Below, piece by piece: positions 44,138 through 53,013 of a DNA stretch of 64,000 bases. Source of the stretch: DATBHW01 sp035307385 (GTDB lineage: Bacteria; Chloroflexota; Ktedonobacteria; Ktedonobacterales; DATBGS01); assembly GCA_035307385.1 (NCBI GenBank), contig DATGID010000087.1, forward strand, positions 186,001 to 250,000, in the 5' to 3' direction. The notes under the pieces were generated by a model. The model did not search any database. It was not told where the DNA came from and saw nothing but the letters and a program-made list of their open reading frames with translations. Position 1 is the first letter of the stretch. The number at the start of each line of letters is the position of its first letter. The position numbers were made by a program, and so were the translations under genes.

Positions 44138-44821
44138 GGAAACATCCCACTCCTGCTCTGACGCCTCGATGGTTGCCTCCTGCTGGGTCAGATCATTCTC
44201 TTCCCTGTTTTCAAGGCCGCTGGCGGTGGTGTCTGCCTCTGGCTGGGCCGATTGATTGGAGTAGAGAGGTTTGGGGATGCTGGCATCAGTCAGGGTCAGG
44301 AAGTTGTCGGATGGTGGCTCCAGAATGGAGTGCGCCCGCCGCGCAGCGGCGCGGCTGCCAGCCCAGCCCAGCGCGCCACCTACGACAAAGAAGAGCAGAG
44401 CGGCGATGAGGCGCGTGCTCACAAAGTTGGTTAGCGCCAACCCCTGCGGGGTGCGCAGCGTATCCACCAGGATATAGAGTGTCTGCCCGACCCAGAAGAG
44501 CAGCATGGTGATGCTCCCGGAGATCAGTCCATCTCGGCTCCCTTCGCCGCTGCTGGCCGTTGGCCCGCTCAGTCCCGCGTAATAGGCCAGCACGGCAGCT
44601 ATGGCTACTGTCAGAAAGCCTGGCAGAAGATCGAGAAGCAAACCGGCGATCTGGCCTGACTCCAGGTCTATGGTGCTGGCGCTTCCATGTTGCAGCGCGC
44701 TCGCGCCAAAGAGCAGAAAGATGGTGATGCAGCCTGCAATGATGCCCAGCTTTACGCCGCGCTGCCTGGCTGTGCCACCGAGCGCTTCTGCGATGGTTCC
44801 CCGTGAGTTCCGTGTCTCCAT
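44135..44821 (-). CDS. Four-helix membrane protein of unknown function
   Basis: A 228-residue protein with four hydrophobic segments (about 22-45, 58-85, 98-120 and 135-157) followed by a 65-residue acidic, Glu/Gln-rich tail. Small residues (Gly, Ala) are common in the helices. No family was recognised. GAGGGG lies seven bases upstream of the ATG. It lies 58 bases after lgt on the same strand and shares an acidic tail character with that gene, which may mean joint membrane function. Confidence 0.7.
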   Translation of the reverse strand: METRNSRGTIAEALGGTARQRGVKLGIIAGCITIFLLFGASALQHGSASTIDLESGQIAGLLLDLLPGFLTVAIAAVLAYYAGLSGPTASSGEGSRDGLISGSITMLLFWVGQTLYILVDTLRTPQGLALTNFVSTRLIAALLFFVVGGALGWAGSRAAARRAHSILEPPSDNFLTLTDASIPKPLYSNQSAQPEADTTASGLENREENDLTQQEATIEASEQEWDVS

Positions 44822-44879
44822 GCCTGATCCCCCTCACCTGCTTATCTATATGCTGGCTTGCTGCCTGGCTCCCAGAGAA

Positions 44880-46229
44880 TTATGCCTCAGGGTCGGCTGT
44901 GGTCGCGCTGTCTTCGCCACGGCTGGCACGGCGCGAACCGGTGTTGCTGGTGCGCCTCCGACCACGCTGAAGGCGGGGCGCAGCCTCGTTTTCTGTGTCG
45001 GTCTGGGATGATGCCTCCGCCGTGGCGGAGGGAACCACCATGCCTTCGGTGTCTGGCTCGTCGGCAGTGGCCTGTGCATCTTCCCCTGCGCCCGTCTGCG
45101 TGTCTGGCGCTGCCTCCTCTAAGGCTGGGGCTTGCTCTGGCTCTGGCTGGGCTGGCGCGTGCGTTTCGCCCTGGGGCGTTTCCTCGGCCTGGGATGTAGC
45201 GCTTTCCTGGGCTGCTTCAGCCTGATCTTCCGTTGCAGCGGCTTGCTGCTCTTGCGTGGCGGAGGGCAGCCGGTTGCGCGCTTGAAGGGCCGCATTCACG
45301 GCGTCGGCTTCTTCTTTGGTCCAGGCGTGCGAGGTCCGTTGAATGAAGAAATAGTATGGGATCATGGCAATCAGGACGAAGATGGCGGTCCATTGGGCTT
45401 GCTTGAGCGCGTCGATGCCCAGGAAGGGCACGGTTGGCTCACTGCCGCGCCAGAAAAAGACGATGAACTGCGTGAGGCCATAGCCCACCAGATAGACGAG
45501 CGAGACCAACCCCATTTTGATACGCGGCAGTCGCAGCAGCAGCGGCAGCAGGATTGCCAACAAGATCAGGTTCATCAGTATCTCGTAGGCCGCTGCCGGA
45601 TGCACCGGGACCGAGGTTTGGGTGAAAGCATGCGGGTTGGTGTACAGCGTGGCCCACGGCACGACATGGGGGTCGGAGACGCTGCCCAGGCACGGCGCTG
45701 AGCTAGGCAGCGCGCAAGCGCTTGTGTCGGGAGGAACAGAAAGAGTTCCAGCCGGATAGCCGACAATGTCTCCATTGACCAGGTTGCCAAAGCGCCCGAA
45801 AATCTGCCCTACCGCTGCGAAGAAGGTGGCAATGTCCAGCGCCAGCCAGATGGGCAACTTGCGCCGCCAGGCGACAAACGCGACGGTGGCCGTACCCAGG
45901 AAAATCGCGCCAAAGAAGGCCATGCCCCCGTTCCAGACGGCAATGATATTGATCGGTTTTTCTAAATAGTCCGAGACCAGATCAGGCTGCTGAATAACGA
46001 AGTAGAGCCGCCCGCCGATGAGTCCGCCCAGCGCAGCCCACCAGAAGATGCTGTAGACAACATCGGCGTGTAGTCCCAGCCGTCTGGCATAGCGCAAGAT
46101 GGCCCAGAATGCTATCAAGATGCCCACTACATAGGCAACTCCATACCAATGAATTGTCAGCGGGCCAATGTTAAAAGCAGGATCGATATTGATGATGATA
46201 TAGGCGAGCGTGGAAAAGCTCTTGAACAT
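44880..46229 (-). CDS. lgt: Prolipoprotein diacylglyceryl transferase with long acidic tail
   Basis: A 449-residue membrane enzyme that moves diacylglycerol from phosphatidylglycerol to the lipobox Cys of prolipoproteins. LTIHWYGVAYVVG, GGRLYFVIQ, WNGGMAFFGAI and the signature GRFGNLVNGDIVG are as in Lgt, although the usual Glu in the signature is Asp. After the last helix (about residue 300) comes a 145-residue polar tail rich in Glu, Ala, Gln and Thr, ending in an Arg-rich patch; this is absent from typical 260-300-residue Lgt. GGGAGG lies 13 bases before the chosen ATG; an ATG 12 bases earlier abuts it. The sedolisin of this window is a likely substrate. Confidence 0.93.
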   Translation of the reverse strand: MFKSFSTLAYIIINIDPAFNIGPLTIHWYGVAYVVGILIAFWAILRYARRLGLHADVVYSIFWWAALGGLIGGRLYFVIQQPDLVSDYLEKPINIIAVWNGGMAFFGAIFLGTATVAFVAWRRKLPIWLALDIATFFAAVGQIFGRFGNLVNGDIVGYPAGTLSVPPDTSACALPSSAPCLGSVSDPHVVPWATLYTNPHAFTQTSVPVHPAAAYEILMNLILLAILLPLLLRLPRIKMGLVSLVYLVGYGLTQFIVFFWRGSEPTVPFLGIDALKQAQWTAIFVLIAMIPYYFFIQRTSHAWTKEEADAVNAALQARNRLPSATQEQQAAATEDQAEAAQESATSQAEETPQGETHAPAQPEPEQAPALEEAAPDTQTGAGEDAQATADEPDTEGMVVPSATAEASSQTDTENEAAPRLQRGRRRTSNTGSRRASRGEDSATTADPEA

Positions 46230-46414
46230 ACTATCGGCCATCCTCCCGGCTGGTATCGGCAGAGCGGGCGTGGGCGAATCGTTCGCACGTCCGGCCACCG
46301 CCATTATGCCCCAGCCGCCACTCAATGTCAATTTTCGGCAGGCGGCGTCACCCATGGAAGCCACCCGCAGAAAAGTGCCTTCTCGGGTTGCTCTATGCCA
46401 ATATACCTATGCAG

Positions 46415-46443
46415 TTGTTTCTTGTTCGGCTTCTGTCTATAAT
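46415..46443 (+). promoter_or_regulatory. Promoter of ugd
   Basis: TTGTTT at 46415-46420, a 17-bp spacer and a perfect TATAAT at 46438-46443. Confidence 0.65.
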
Positions 46444-46483
46444 AAGGCCAGCTATTGCGCGGAGGAATCAGAGGAGGAATCAA

Positions 46484-47893
46484 TTGAGAACGATATGTGT
46501 GATTGGTACTGGATATGTGGGCCTGGTGACTGGCACCTGCCTGGCCGATATGGGCAATCAAGTGACCTGTGTCGATATTATTCCGGAAAAAATTGAAAAA
46601 TTGAATGCGGGTATCTTGCCCATCTATGAGCCTGGACTGGCAGAATTGGTCGAGCGCAATGTGCAGGCCGAGCGTCTGCGTTTCACGACGAGCTATCCCG
46701 AGGGCCTGGCGGGCGCTGAATTTATTTTTATCGCCGTTGGCACCCCAACCGGGCAGGATGGGCACGGCGCGGATTTGCGCTATGTGGAGAGCGCCGCGCG
46801 TTCCATTGCCGAAGAGTTAGACCACTATGCGGTGGTGATTAATAAAAGTACCGTTCCGGTGGGGACGGGCGATGTGGTGGCAAACCTCATTCGCCAGAAC
46901 CTCAAACGCCCGGATGTGCGCTTCTCGGTGGTGTCGAATCCCGAATTTCTGCGCGAGGGCGCTGCCGTGCAAGATTTCTTTCAGCCTGATCGCATCGTGC
47001 TGGGGTCCACCGAGCGCGATGCTGCTTTGCTGGTGTCGCAACTGTATATGCCGCTGCGCGCGCCCTTTGTGATTACCGACATTTATACGGCTGAAATGAT
47101 TAAGTATGCCTCGAATGCGTTTCTGGCAACAAAAATTTCATTTATCAACGAGATCAGCCGCATCTGCGAGCGGCTGGGGGCCGATGTCAAAGAAGTGGCT
47201 GCGGGGATGGGCTATGACAAACGCATTGGCCGCGCTTTTCTGGATGCTGGCCTGGGATACGGGGGCAGTTGCTTCCCGAAAGACGTCAAAGCTTTGGCCC
47301 ATATGGGCGCAGAGGCAGGCTTGCATCCCCAGCTTTTGAACGCGGTGATGGAAATTAACCAGGACCAGCGGCGGCAGGTGGTGGATAAACTGGTCTCGCT
47401 GCTGGGTGGGCTGCGCGGCGCACAGGTGGGTATCCTGGGGCTGGCGTTCAAGCCCAACACCGATGATATGCGCGAGGCCGCTTCGATTGATATTATTCAC
47501 TGGCTGCTGGCGCAGGGTGCCGAGGTGCGCGCCTATGACCCGGTGGCAACGGAGACGGCACAGCAGGTGCTGGCCGGTTTGCCGGTGACGTATTGTAAGA
47601 CCAGCTATGAGGTGGCCGAAGGGGCTGACGCTCTGGTGGTGGTTACTGAATGGAATGAGTTCAAATCCCTCAATATGCTGCGCATTCACGATAGCATGCG
47701 GCGGCCTGTCTTGATTGATGGCCGCAACATCTATGAGCCAACGGAAATGCAGCGGCTGGGGTTTATGTATCGGGGCATGGGGCGCGCTTCGGGCAATGCG
47801 CTGCTGGGCCTGTCCAATGGACAAAGCGCGAATGGCGCTCCTGCTGAAGCGCGCGTTTCGGCAGCTTTGCCCAAAACCTCCAGCGCCAACTAG
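46484..47893 (+). CDS. ugd: UDP-glucose 6-dehydrogenase
   Basis: A 469-residue NAD-dependent enzyme oxidising UDP-glucose to UDP-glucuronate for envelope polysaccharides. The Rossmann motif VIGTGYVGLVTG opens the protein, EFLREGAAVQDF and GYGGSCFPKDVKAL carry the substrate site with catalytic Cys263, and the C-terminal domain closes the fold. The final 30 residues are a polar tail. The start is a TTG at 46484, chosen because GGAGG lies six bases upstream and the NAD motif then begins at residue 5. acpS and a membrane-protein gene follow on the same strand. Confidence 0.96.
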   Translation: MRTICVIGTGYVGLVTGTCLADMGNQVTCVDIIPEKIEKLNAGILPIYEPGLAELVERNVQAERLRFTTSYPEGLAGAEFIFIAVGTPTGQDGHGADLRYVESAARSIAEELDHYAVVINKSTVPVGTGDVVANLIRQNLKRPDVRFSVVSNPEFLREGAAVQDFFQPDRIVLGSTERDAALLVSQLYMPLRAPFVITDIYTAEMIKYASNAFLATKISFINEISRICERLGADVKEVAAGMGYDKRIGRAFLDAGLGYGGSCFPKDVKALAHMGAEAGLHPQLLNAVMEINQDQRRQVVDKLVSLLGGLRGAQVGILGLAFKPNTDDMREAASIDIIHWLLAQGAEVRAYDPVATETAQQVLAGLPVTYCKTSYEVAEGADALVVVTEWNEFKSLNMLRIHDSMRRPVLIDGRNIYEPTEMQRLGFMYRGMGRASGNALLGLSNGQSANGAPAEARVSAALPKTSSAN

Positions 47894-47943
47894 CTATGTG
47901 CGCTGGCGCGAGCGAGGTCGAGGGGTCTGCCTGAGGGAGAACA

Positions 47944-48414
47944 ATGTCTGGCACACGAGCCGATTCGACTGTACCGCCTGGGGAGTCGGGCGTGCTGGTG
48001 GGTGTTGATCTGGTGGAGGTGGAGCGCATCGCCCAGACGGTTGAGCGCTTTGGTCTGCGCTTTCTGGAGCGGGTCTTTACCCGGGACGAGCTTCAGGAGG
48101 GTCGGCGTCGCGTGACCTGGCTGGCCGGGCGTTTTGCTGCGAAGGAAGCCTGCGCCAAAGCGCTCGGCACCGGGGTTGGCGCGGCAGTTGCCTGGCGAGA
48201 TATGCAGGTGCTGCGCCAGCCCAGCGGCAAACCTACCTTGCGCCTGTCCGGTGATGCGGCTGTGCGAGCGGCAGCGCTGGAGATTACCCAGATTGATCTG
48301 AGCATCTCCCATACCCATCACTATGCTATTGCTGTGGTGGTTGCTCTGACGACCGGAGCCGCTTCCAGTTCAAGCGGTTCTTCAGGCATCGCTGCCGGAC
48401 CAACGCCCTCTTGA
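47944..48414 (+). CDS. acpS: Holo-[acyl-carrier-protein] synthase
   Basis: A 156-residue AcpS that transfers 4'-phosphopantetheine from CoA to acyl carrier protein. GVDLVEVERI with the metal-binding Asp, WLAGRFAAKEACAKALG with the catalytic Glu/Lys pair, and LSISHTHHYAIAVVVA are clear. A 17-residue lead and a Ser/Ala-rich tail of about 25 residues extend the usual core. GGGAG lies four bases before the ATG. It sits 50 bases after ugd, probably in one transcript. Confidence 0.94.
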   Translation: MSGTRADSTVPPGESGVLVGVDLVEVERIAQTVERFGLRFLERVFTRDELQEGRRRVTWLAGRFAAKEACAKALGTGVGAAVAWRDMQVLRQPSGKPTLRLSGDAAVRAAALEITQIDLSISHTHHYAIAVVVALTTGAASSSSGSSGIAAGPTPS

Positions 48415-48478
48415 GCAAGCTGACAGGTGAGCGAAGCCGATGTGAATCTCTCTTGCCAAGGGGTGTTGGAGGCATTCG

Positions 48479-48970
48479 ATGCAATACGCTAGCTTAGCGC
48501 TTTCTCTGGCCTGGCCGCAGATTGTGGTTGCCATCCTCTGGTTGGGCGTGGCGCTCGTTGCCCTGTGGTATACGCGCGCCACCGGACGACCTGTCTTTCT
48601 CTTTGGTGGCATCGCTGCGCTGATGATCTCGCTGAGCGAGGTGCTCTCGCCCTTCCGCCTCGCGTATCGCTACTTTACACACCGGGAGTATTGCGCCTCA
48701 ACTGCTGCGTGTACCGTCGAGTTACAATTCGGCGCGGCTAAATTCGAGTGGTTGCTTGTGGGCATTGCGGCGTTTGTCTTTCTGGCAGGTCTCTATCTGG
48801 AGGTGCGGCGGGCGCGCAGACGCGCAGCAGCCAACAACGCGGCGCGTGCGGCGGCCAGGAATGCGGCGTTGGCAGAAAAGAGCGCTGCTTTGCCCGACGC
48901 TCTTCCACCATTTCCAGCGGATGAGCAACCCACGCTCTCCAGGCGGCCACCAGGCGGTGAACCACGTTAG
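48479..48970 (+). CDS. Three-helix membrane protein of unknown function
   Basis: A 163-residue protein with three hydrophobic segments (about 8-31, 38-60 and 90-110) and a 50-residue cytosolic tail that is Ala/Arg-rich and then Pro-rich. Two Cys (REYCASTAACTVE) lie in the outer loop between helices two and three and could form a disulfide. No family recognised. GGAGG is six bases before the ATG. It is the last gene of the ugd-acpS group and its stop overlaps that of the convergent WD40 gene by four bases. Confidence 0.7.
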   Translation: MQYASLALSLAWPQIVVAILWLGVALVALWYTRATGRPVFLFGGIAALMISLSEVLSPFRLAYRYFTHREYCASTAACTVELQFGAAKFEWLLVGIAAFVFLAGLYLEVRRARRRAAANNAARAAARNAALAEKSAALPDALPPFPADEQPTLSRRPPGGEPR

Positions 48971-49875
48971 AGCGGCAGATCAGCAGAGTCCCATAGTTGT
49001 ATCACCGGGTCGTTGGAGGCAATGGCGAGCAATCCATCGTTGGGGGTGAGTGCGACCGCGTTGACGCCGCCTTCGAAACTGTCCAGAACGGCCAGGCAGC
49101 GAGCCGTTTGGGGCTGCCAGAGCCGCACCGTTCCATCATAGCCTGCCGAAACAAGCAATCTTCCATCTGCTGAGAAGGTGAGGCTGCGCACCATCTCTTC
49201 GTGGCCCTCTAAAGTATGCAGAAGTTTGCCGTTCTCCAGGTTCCACAGCCGTACCAGATAATCGTTCGACCCCACGGCCAGCATGCAGCCATCCGGCGAA
49301 AAGGCGAGCGCGTTGACGCCCCCAAAATGGCCGTCCAGCACGCGCGCCTGACGCCCCTGGGGCATTTCCCAGAGCCGCACGGTTTCATCGTTGGCGCCGG
49401 AGGCCAGCAGATGGCTTGCCGGGGAGAAAACGACGCTGGTAACTTCGTCATCGTGGCCGCCCAGTTCGCCTATGGGCTTCCCGGTTGAGGGATGCCAGAG
49501 GCGCACCGAGGTATCAGTTGCGCCCGATGCCAGCCAGGAGCCATTGGGCGCGAAGTGCAGACCCCAGACGGTGGCATCGGGCTGTTCAATGATGCGCGGC
49601 GCGCGTCTATTGCGCAGGCTCCAGACCCGTATGCTGTGATCGCTTGAGGAGGAGGCCAGCGCCTGGCCGTTGGGGGCAAAGGCCAGCGACAGGATGTTGC
49701 CTTCGTGGCCGCTGAAGGTTTGCAGGCATTCTCCGGTTGCGATGTTCCAGAGCCGGATAGCATGATCGTTTGCGCCGGACGCGAGTGTCTGGCCGTTGGG
49801 GGAGATAGCAAGGCTCTGCACCCAATCGCTGTGCCCGCGGAAATGACGTACTGGTTGAGGCTTGCGAGCCATCAT
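48967..49875 (-). CDS. Seven-bladed WD40-repeat protein
   Basis: A 302-residue protein built almost wholly of seven WD40 repeats of about 42 residues, each with the GH..V..L.FSP.G..LASG..D..VRLW pattern (for example repeat 4, GGHDDEVTSVVFS...LRLW-like). This forms one closed beta-propeller for protein contacts. No kinase, signal peptide or other domain is attached. AAGGAG lies six bases before the first of two ATGs. A TTGACA/TACTAT promoter drives it. The partner is unknown. Confidence 0.92.
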   Translation of the reverse strand: MMARKPQPVRHFRGHSDWVQSLAISPNGQTLASGANDHAIRLWNIATGECLQTFSGHEGNILSLAFAPNGQALASSSSDHSIRVWSLRNRRAPRIIEQPDATVWGLHFAPNGSWLASGATDTSVRLWHPSTGKPIGELGGHDDEVTSVVFSPASHLLASGANDETVRLWEMPQGRQARVLDGHFGGVNALAFSPDGCMLAVGSNDYLVRLWNLENGKLLHTLEGHEEMVRSLTFSADGRLLVSAGYDGTVRLWQPQTARCLAVLDSFEGGVNAVALTPNDGLLAIASNDPVIQLWDSADLPL

Positions 49876-49963
49876 GCTCGTCTCCTTTGCGATGGGCGCT
49901 CTGCCAGCCTGTTGGTAGCCCTGTTTCTCTGGCGCTGGTAGCATCAGTGTCCTCGTATCCTGT

Positions 49964-49992
49964 ATAGTATGGCTGGCATCAGAGAATGTCAA
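49964..49992 (-). promoter_or_regulatory. Promoter of the WD40 gene
   Basis: On the minus strand a perfect TTGACA (49987-49992), a 17-bp spacer and TACTAT (49964-49969). Confidence 0.65.
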
Positions 49993-50096
49993 CCTGTTTC
50001 TAAACGGTCCTATCTCTTCCCATCGCTTCTGGTCCAGCAGAGGCGATGAACCAGCCTCTTCAGGCGAACTGTGTACTTTTCTACAAGGAGACTGCC

Positions 50097-50954
50097 ATGC
50101 CACTGAGCGCCCTGGGATTATTACTGCTTGCGGCGGTGCTGCATGCGCTTTGGAATTTGTTGGTCAAACGGGCAGGAGAAAAGCAAATCTTTACCTGGTG
50201 GGCGCTGGCGGTTGGTGTGGTGTGTTTTAGCCCGCTGGTGGTCTTTGGCACGGCGCTGCCTGGCCGGGCCTGGCCCTATATTCTGGGCAGCGCGGCGATG
50301 GAAGCCGTGTATTTTATCGCTTTGACATTGGCCTATAAACTGGGCGATTTTTCGCTGGTGTATCCGCTGGCGCGTGGCATGGCTCCGGCACTGTTGGCTG
50401 TCTGGGCGGCGCTCTTTCTGGGCGAGCGACCCACACCTTTGGGCCTGGTGGGGCTGGGCATTTTGCTGGTGGGCTTGCTGGTGGTGGGTAGCGGAGCGTG
50501 GTGGTCGCAGCGCAAAGTTGCCGCTGTGTCGAAGCTGGCGCTGGGAGCCACGCTGCTGGTAGCTTTTTCTATTTCTGTGTATACGGTGATTGATGGGGCT
50601 GCGGTGCGTTTTACCGACCCCTCGCCCTATACCGTGGTGGTGCTTGGCCTGAGCGCGGTGTTCACAGCGCCCGCAGTGCTGGCGCGCTACGGCCAGAAAG
50701 CCATGCTGGCGGAATGGCGCGCCAACTGGCCGCGCATTCTGCTGGTGGGCGTGCTGATGATGCTGACGTTTGTGCTGGTGCTGCATGCCTATACGCTGGC
50801 GCAAGTGAATTATGCCGGAGCCATTCGTGAGGTCAGCGTGGTCTTCGGCGCGCTGGCCGGGTGGCTCTGGCTGAATGAGGGGTTTGGCGTGCAGCGCGCC
50901 ATTGGCGCTGCCCTGATCTTTGCGGGCATTCTGGTCATTGCGGTGGCCGGGTAA
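50097..50954 (+). CDS. EamA/DMT-family transporter
   Basis: A 285-residue integral membrane protein with about ten helices in two similar halves, typical of the drug/metabolite transporter superfamily. The first half has LHALWNLLVKRAG and a LAYKLGDFSLVYPLARGMAPALLAVWAALFLGE segment; the second repeats the pattern (AYTLAQVNYAGAIREVSVVFGALAGWLWLNE). The substrate is unknown. AAGGAG lies six bases before the chosen ATG. It is followed by a luciferase-like oxidoreductase gene with its own TATAAT. Confidence 0.9.
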   Translation: MPLSALGLLLLAAVLHALWNLLVKRAGEKQIFTWWALAVGVVCFSPLVVFGTALPGRAWPYILGSAAMEAVYFIALTLAYKLGDFSLVYPLARGMAPALLAVWAALFLGERPTPLGLVGLGILLVGLLVVGSGAWWSQRKVAAVSKLALGATLLVAFSISVYTVIDGAAVRFTDPSPYTVVVLGLSAVFTAPAVLARYGQKAMLAEWRANWPRILLVGVLMMLTFVLVLHAYTLAQVNYAGAIREVSVVFGALAGWLWLNEGFGVQRAIGAALIFAGILVIAVAG

Positions 50955-50978
50955 GTGGCTATCCTGAAGCCGAGCGCG

Positions 50979-50984
50979 TATAAT
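50979..50984 (+). promoter_or_regulatory. Candidate -10 before the luciferase-like gene
   Basis: A perfect TATAAT 51 bases before the start codon, with no good -35 at the right distance. Confidence 0.4.
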
Positions 50985-51035
50985 CTCCCTTGAGTCGCTT
51001 ATCTTTTGTTAGTAACTTTGCGCAGGGAGGTTTAC

Positions 51036-51914
51036 ATGCATATAGGCATTGGTTTGCCTTCGACGATTCCTGGCGCTCCTGCTCCGCTGGTCCTGGATTG
51101 GGCCAGGCGGGCCGATGCGGGGCCGTTTTCTAGTCTGGGAGTGCTTGACCGGCTGGTGTACACCAATTATGAGCCGCTGGTGACGCTGGCGGCGGCGGCT
51201 GGGGTGACGCAGCGCATTCGCCTGATGACGACGGTGCTGATTGCGCCGCTGCGTAATGCGGGTATCCTGGCAAAGCAGGCGGCTACGATTGATGCGCTTT
51301 CCAATGGCCGACTAACGTTGGGCCTGGGGGTCGGTGGCCGGGAGGATGACTTTCTCGCCGCGCCCGTCGCGATGAAGGGGCGTGGGCGCCGCTTTGAGCA
51401 GCAGCTTGACGCGATGACGCGCATCTGGGCTGGTCGGCCAGCGGGCGAAGGCGTGGGACCAATTGGCCCAAGGCCAGCGCGGGCAGGCGGCCCTGAAGTG
51501 CTGATCGGGGGCAACTCACCGGATGCTTTGCGCCGTGTCGGGCGCTGGGGCGATGGCTTTATTTCCGGCGGGGGCGGTGTTTCTGAGCGCACTGTCGCCG
51601 CGTACAAGCTGGCTGAGGAGGCCTGGAAGGCGGCAGGGCGGCCAGGCAAGCCGCGCTTCGTGGCGGCGTTCTATTACGGCCTTGGTCCCGACGTGGCGGA
51701 ACGGGCGGCAGGCTATATCCGCGATTATTACGCGTTTCTGGGGCCGATGGCGGAATATATTGCGAAATCCATTGTCTCTTCGCCAGAAGCGGCGCAGCAA
51801 ACATTCCAAAGCTGTGTGGAGGCTGGCGTGGATGAAGTGATTGCCTGGCCGTGTATTGCTGAACTCGATCAGGTTGATCGCCTGGCTGAAGCTGTAGAAA
51901 GGTTTTCCTCATGA
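51036..51914 (+). CDS. Luciferase-like (LLM) flavin-dependent oxidoreductase
   Basis: A 292-residue TIM-barrel protein of the LLM superfamily that uses FMN or F420. IGIGLPSTIPG at the start, LVTLAAAAGVTQRIRLMTTVLIAPLRNAGILAKQAATIDALSNGRLTLGLGVG in the core and a GGNSPDALRR nucleotide-binding segment are characteristic. Which cofactor and substrate it uses cannot be read. GGGAGG lies five bases before the ATG. A nitroreductase gene overlaps its stop codon by four bases, so the two redox enzymes are co-translated. Confidence 0.9.
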   Translation: MHIGIGLPSTIPGAPAPLVLDWARRADAGPFSSLGVLDRLVYTNYEPLVTLAAAAGVTQRIRLMTTVLIAPLRNAGILAKQAATIDALSNGRLTLGLGVGGREDDFLAAPVAMKGRGRRFEQQLDAMTRIWAGRPAGEGVGPIGPRPARAGGPEVLIGGNSPDALRRVGRWGDGFISGGGGVSERTVAAYKLAEEAWKAAGRPGKPRFVAAFYYGLGPDVAERAAGYIRDYYAFLGPMAEYIAKSIVSSPEAAQQTFQSCVEAGVDEVIAWPCIAELDQVDRLAEAVERFSS

Positions 51915-52405
51915 ACGTTTCTGAAGCCATTCGCGGGATGCGCGCGGTGCGTCATTTCACCGCTCAACCGGTGCCAGAAGAGACGATACGGACTATTCTG
52001 AACGCGGGGCGGCGGGCGCAAAGCTCGAAGAATACGCAGCCCTGGCAGTTTGTTGCTATCCGCGACAAAGAGACATTGAAACAACTTTCCGAGTGCGGCG
52101 CGTTTGCGCAGCATCTGGCGGGCGCGGCATTTGCCGTGGCGCTCATTTCGCCCAACCCTGCCGGCTTCGATCTGGGTCAGGCGACGGCGTTCATGCAGTT
52201 ACAAGCGTGGGAACTGGGCATCGGCTCGTGCATCGCCTCGATCTACGAGCCGGAGCGCGCCAAAAGCATCCTGGGCGTGCCAAACGACCTGCATTTTACC
52301 GTTGCTCTATCGTTTGGCTATCCCGACCCCGCTCAGCAGCCCCCTGCCCCACGGCCAGGCGGACGCAAGTCACTTGATGAAGTGGTGCATTGGGAGAAGT
52401 GGTGA
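51911..52405 (+). CDS. Nitroreductase-family flavoprotein
   Basis: A 164-residue FMN-dependent reductase. SEAIRGMRAVRHFTAQPVPEE and AGRRAQSSKNTQPWQFV are the standard FMN-binding start, and the C-terminal GYPDP.PAPRPGGRKSLDEVV closes the fold. Members reduce nitro groups, quinones or flavins. The ATG overlaps the stop of the LLM oxidoreductase gene (ATGA), which implies the two act together. A hairpin terminator follows. Confidence 0.93.
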   Translation: MNVSEAIRGMRAVRHFTAQPVPEETIRTILNAGRRAQSSKNTQPWQFVAIRDKETLKQLSECGAFAQHLAGAAFAVALISPNPAGFDLGQATAFMQLQAWELGIGSCIASIYEPERAKSILGVPNDLHFTVALSFGYPDPAQQPPAPRPGGRKSLDEVVHWEKW

Positions 52406-52441
52406 GCAGCACCAATCTGTTGAGCAGATCGAGGTAAAAAT

Positions 52442-52483
52442 AGCGAGCGGAAAGGTTCCTGAAAACCTCCGCTCGCTTTCTTC
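52442..52483 (+). terminator. Terminator after the nitroreductase gene
   Basis: Arms AGCGAGCGG (52442-52450) and CCGCTCGCT (52469-52477), with an inner AGGTT/AACCT pair, followed by TTTCTT. Confidence 0.75.
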
Positions 52484-52535
52484 TAATGGAAGGGGAATAG
52501 GCACGCCTGATAGGGTGGGCCAATGGTATTTGGCT

Positions 52536-52967
52536 TCACTCTGAGGTATTTGCCTCGATCAACTCCCGCGTGCGCTCCAGGATGGTTGGCGGAAAGGGAC
52601 AGGATTTGCGAAGTTGGGTGTCCAGATGCACGCCCGTCAGCGTGGTTGTCGCGGCAATTTCTCCGGTTTCCAAGTTGCGCATCTCATGGGCAAAGCGGAG
52701 GACCTTTTCCCTGATTTCGAGGACACGCGAAGAAATGGTGATGAGGTCGCCCGCGTGTAACTCGCGCAGATAGCTGATCTCTTGCTGGACTGCGGCCATG
52801 CCTCGCTGCTGCTCCCGCAGGTAGGAGGGGGTCATGCCCAGCACAGCAAAAAGCTGCCAGGTAGCTTCATCAAATTTGCCGACATACCACATGACATTCA
52901 TATGCCCCATGTGGTCGCATTGCCAGGGGTAGACGACGCCTCGATGCGTCAGCAGAAGATCAGACAA
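52536..52967 (-). CDS. Acyl-CoA thioesterase (hot-dog fold)
   Basis: A 143-residue 4HBT/YbgC-type thioesterase. YPWQCDHMGHMNVMWYVGKFDEA carries the active Asp of the first helix, and IRFAHEMRN-like strands complete the hot-dog fold. It hydrolyses acyl-CoA thioesters and may drain or proof-read intermediates of the neighbouring beta-oxidation set. The start is a TTG at 52967 with AAGGAG seven bases upstream. It lies 46 bases after the fused hydroxyacyl-CoA dehydrogenase gene on the same strand. Confidence 0.9.
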   Translation of the reverse strand: MSDLLLTHRGVVYPWQCDHMGHMNVMWYVGKFDEATWQLFAVLGMTPSYLREQQRGMAAVQQEISYLRELHAGDLITISSRVLEIREKVLRFAHEMRNLETGEIAATTTLTGVHLDTQLRKSCPFPPTILERTRELIEANTSE

Positions 52968-53013
52968 CGCCTCGCTCCTTTTGGTATATCTCTGACCAGC
53001 TTATGAGACATAT

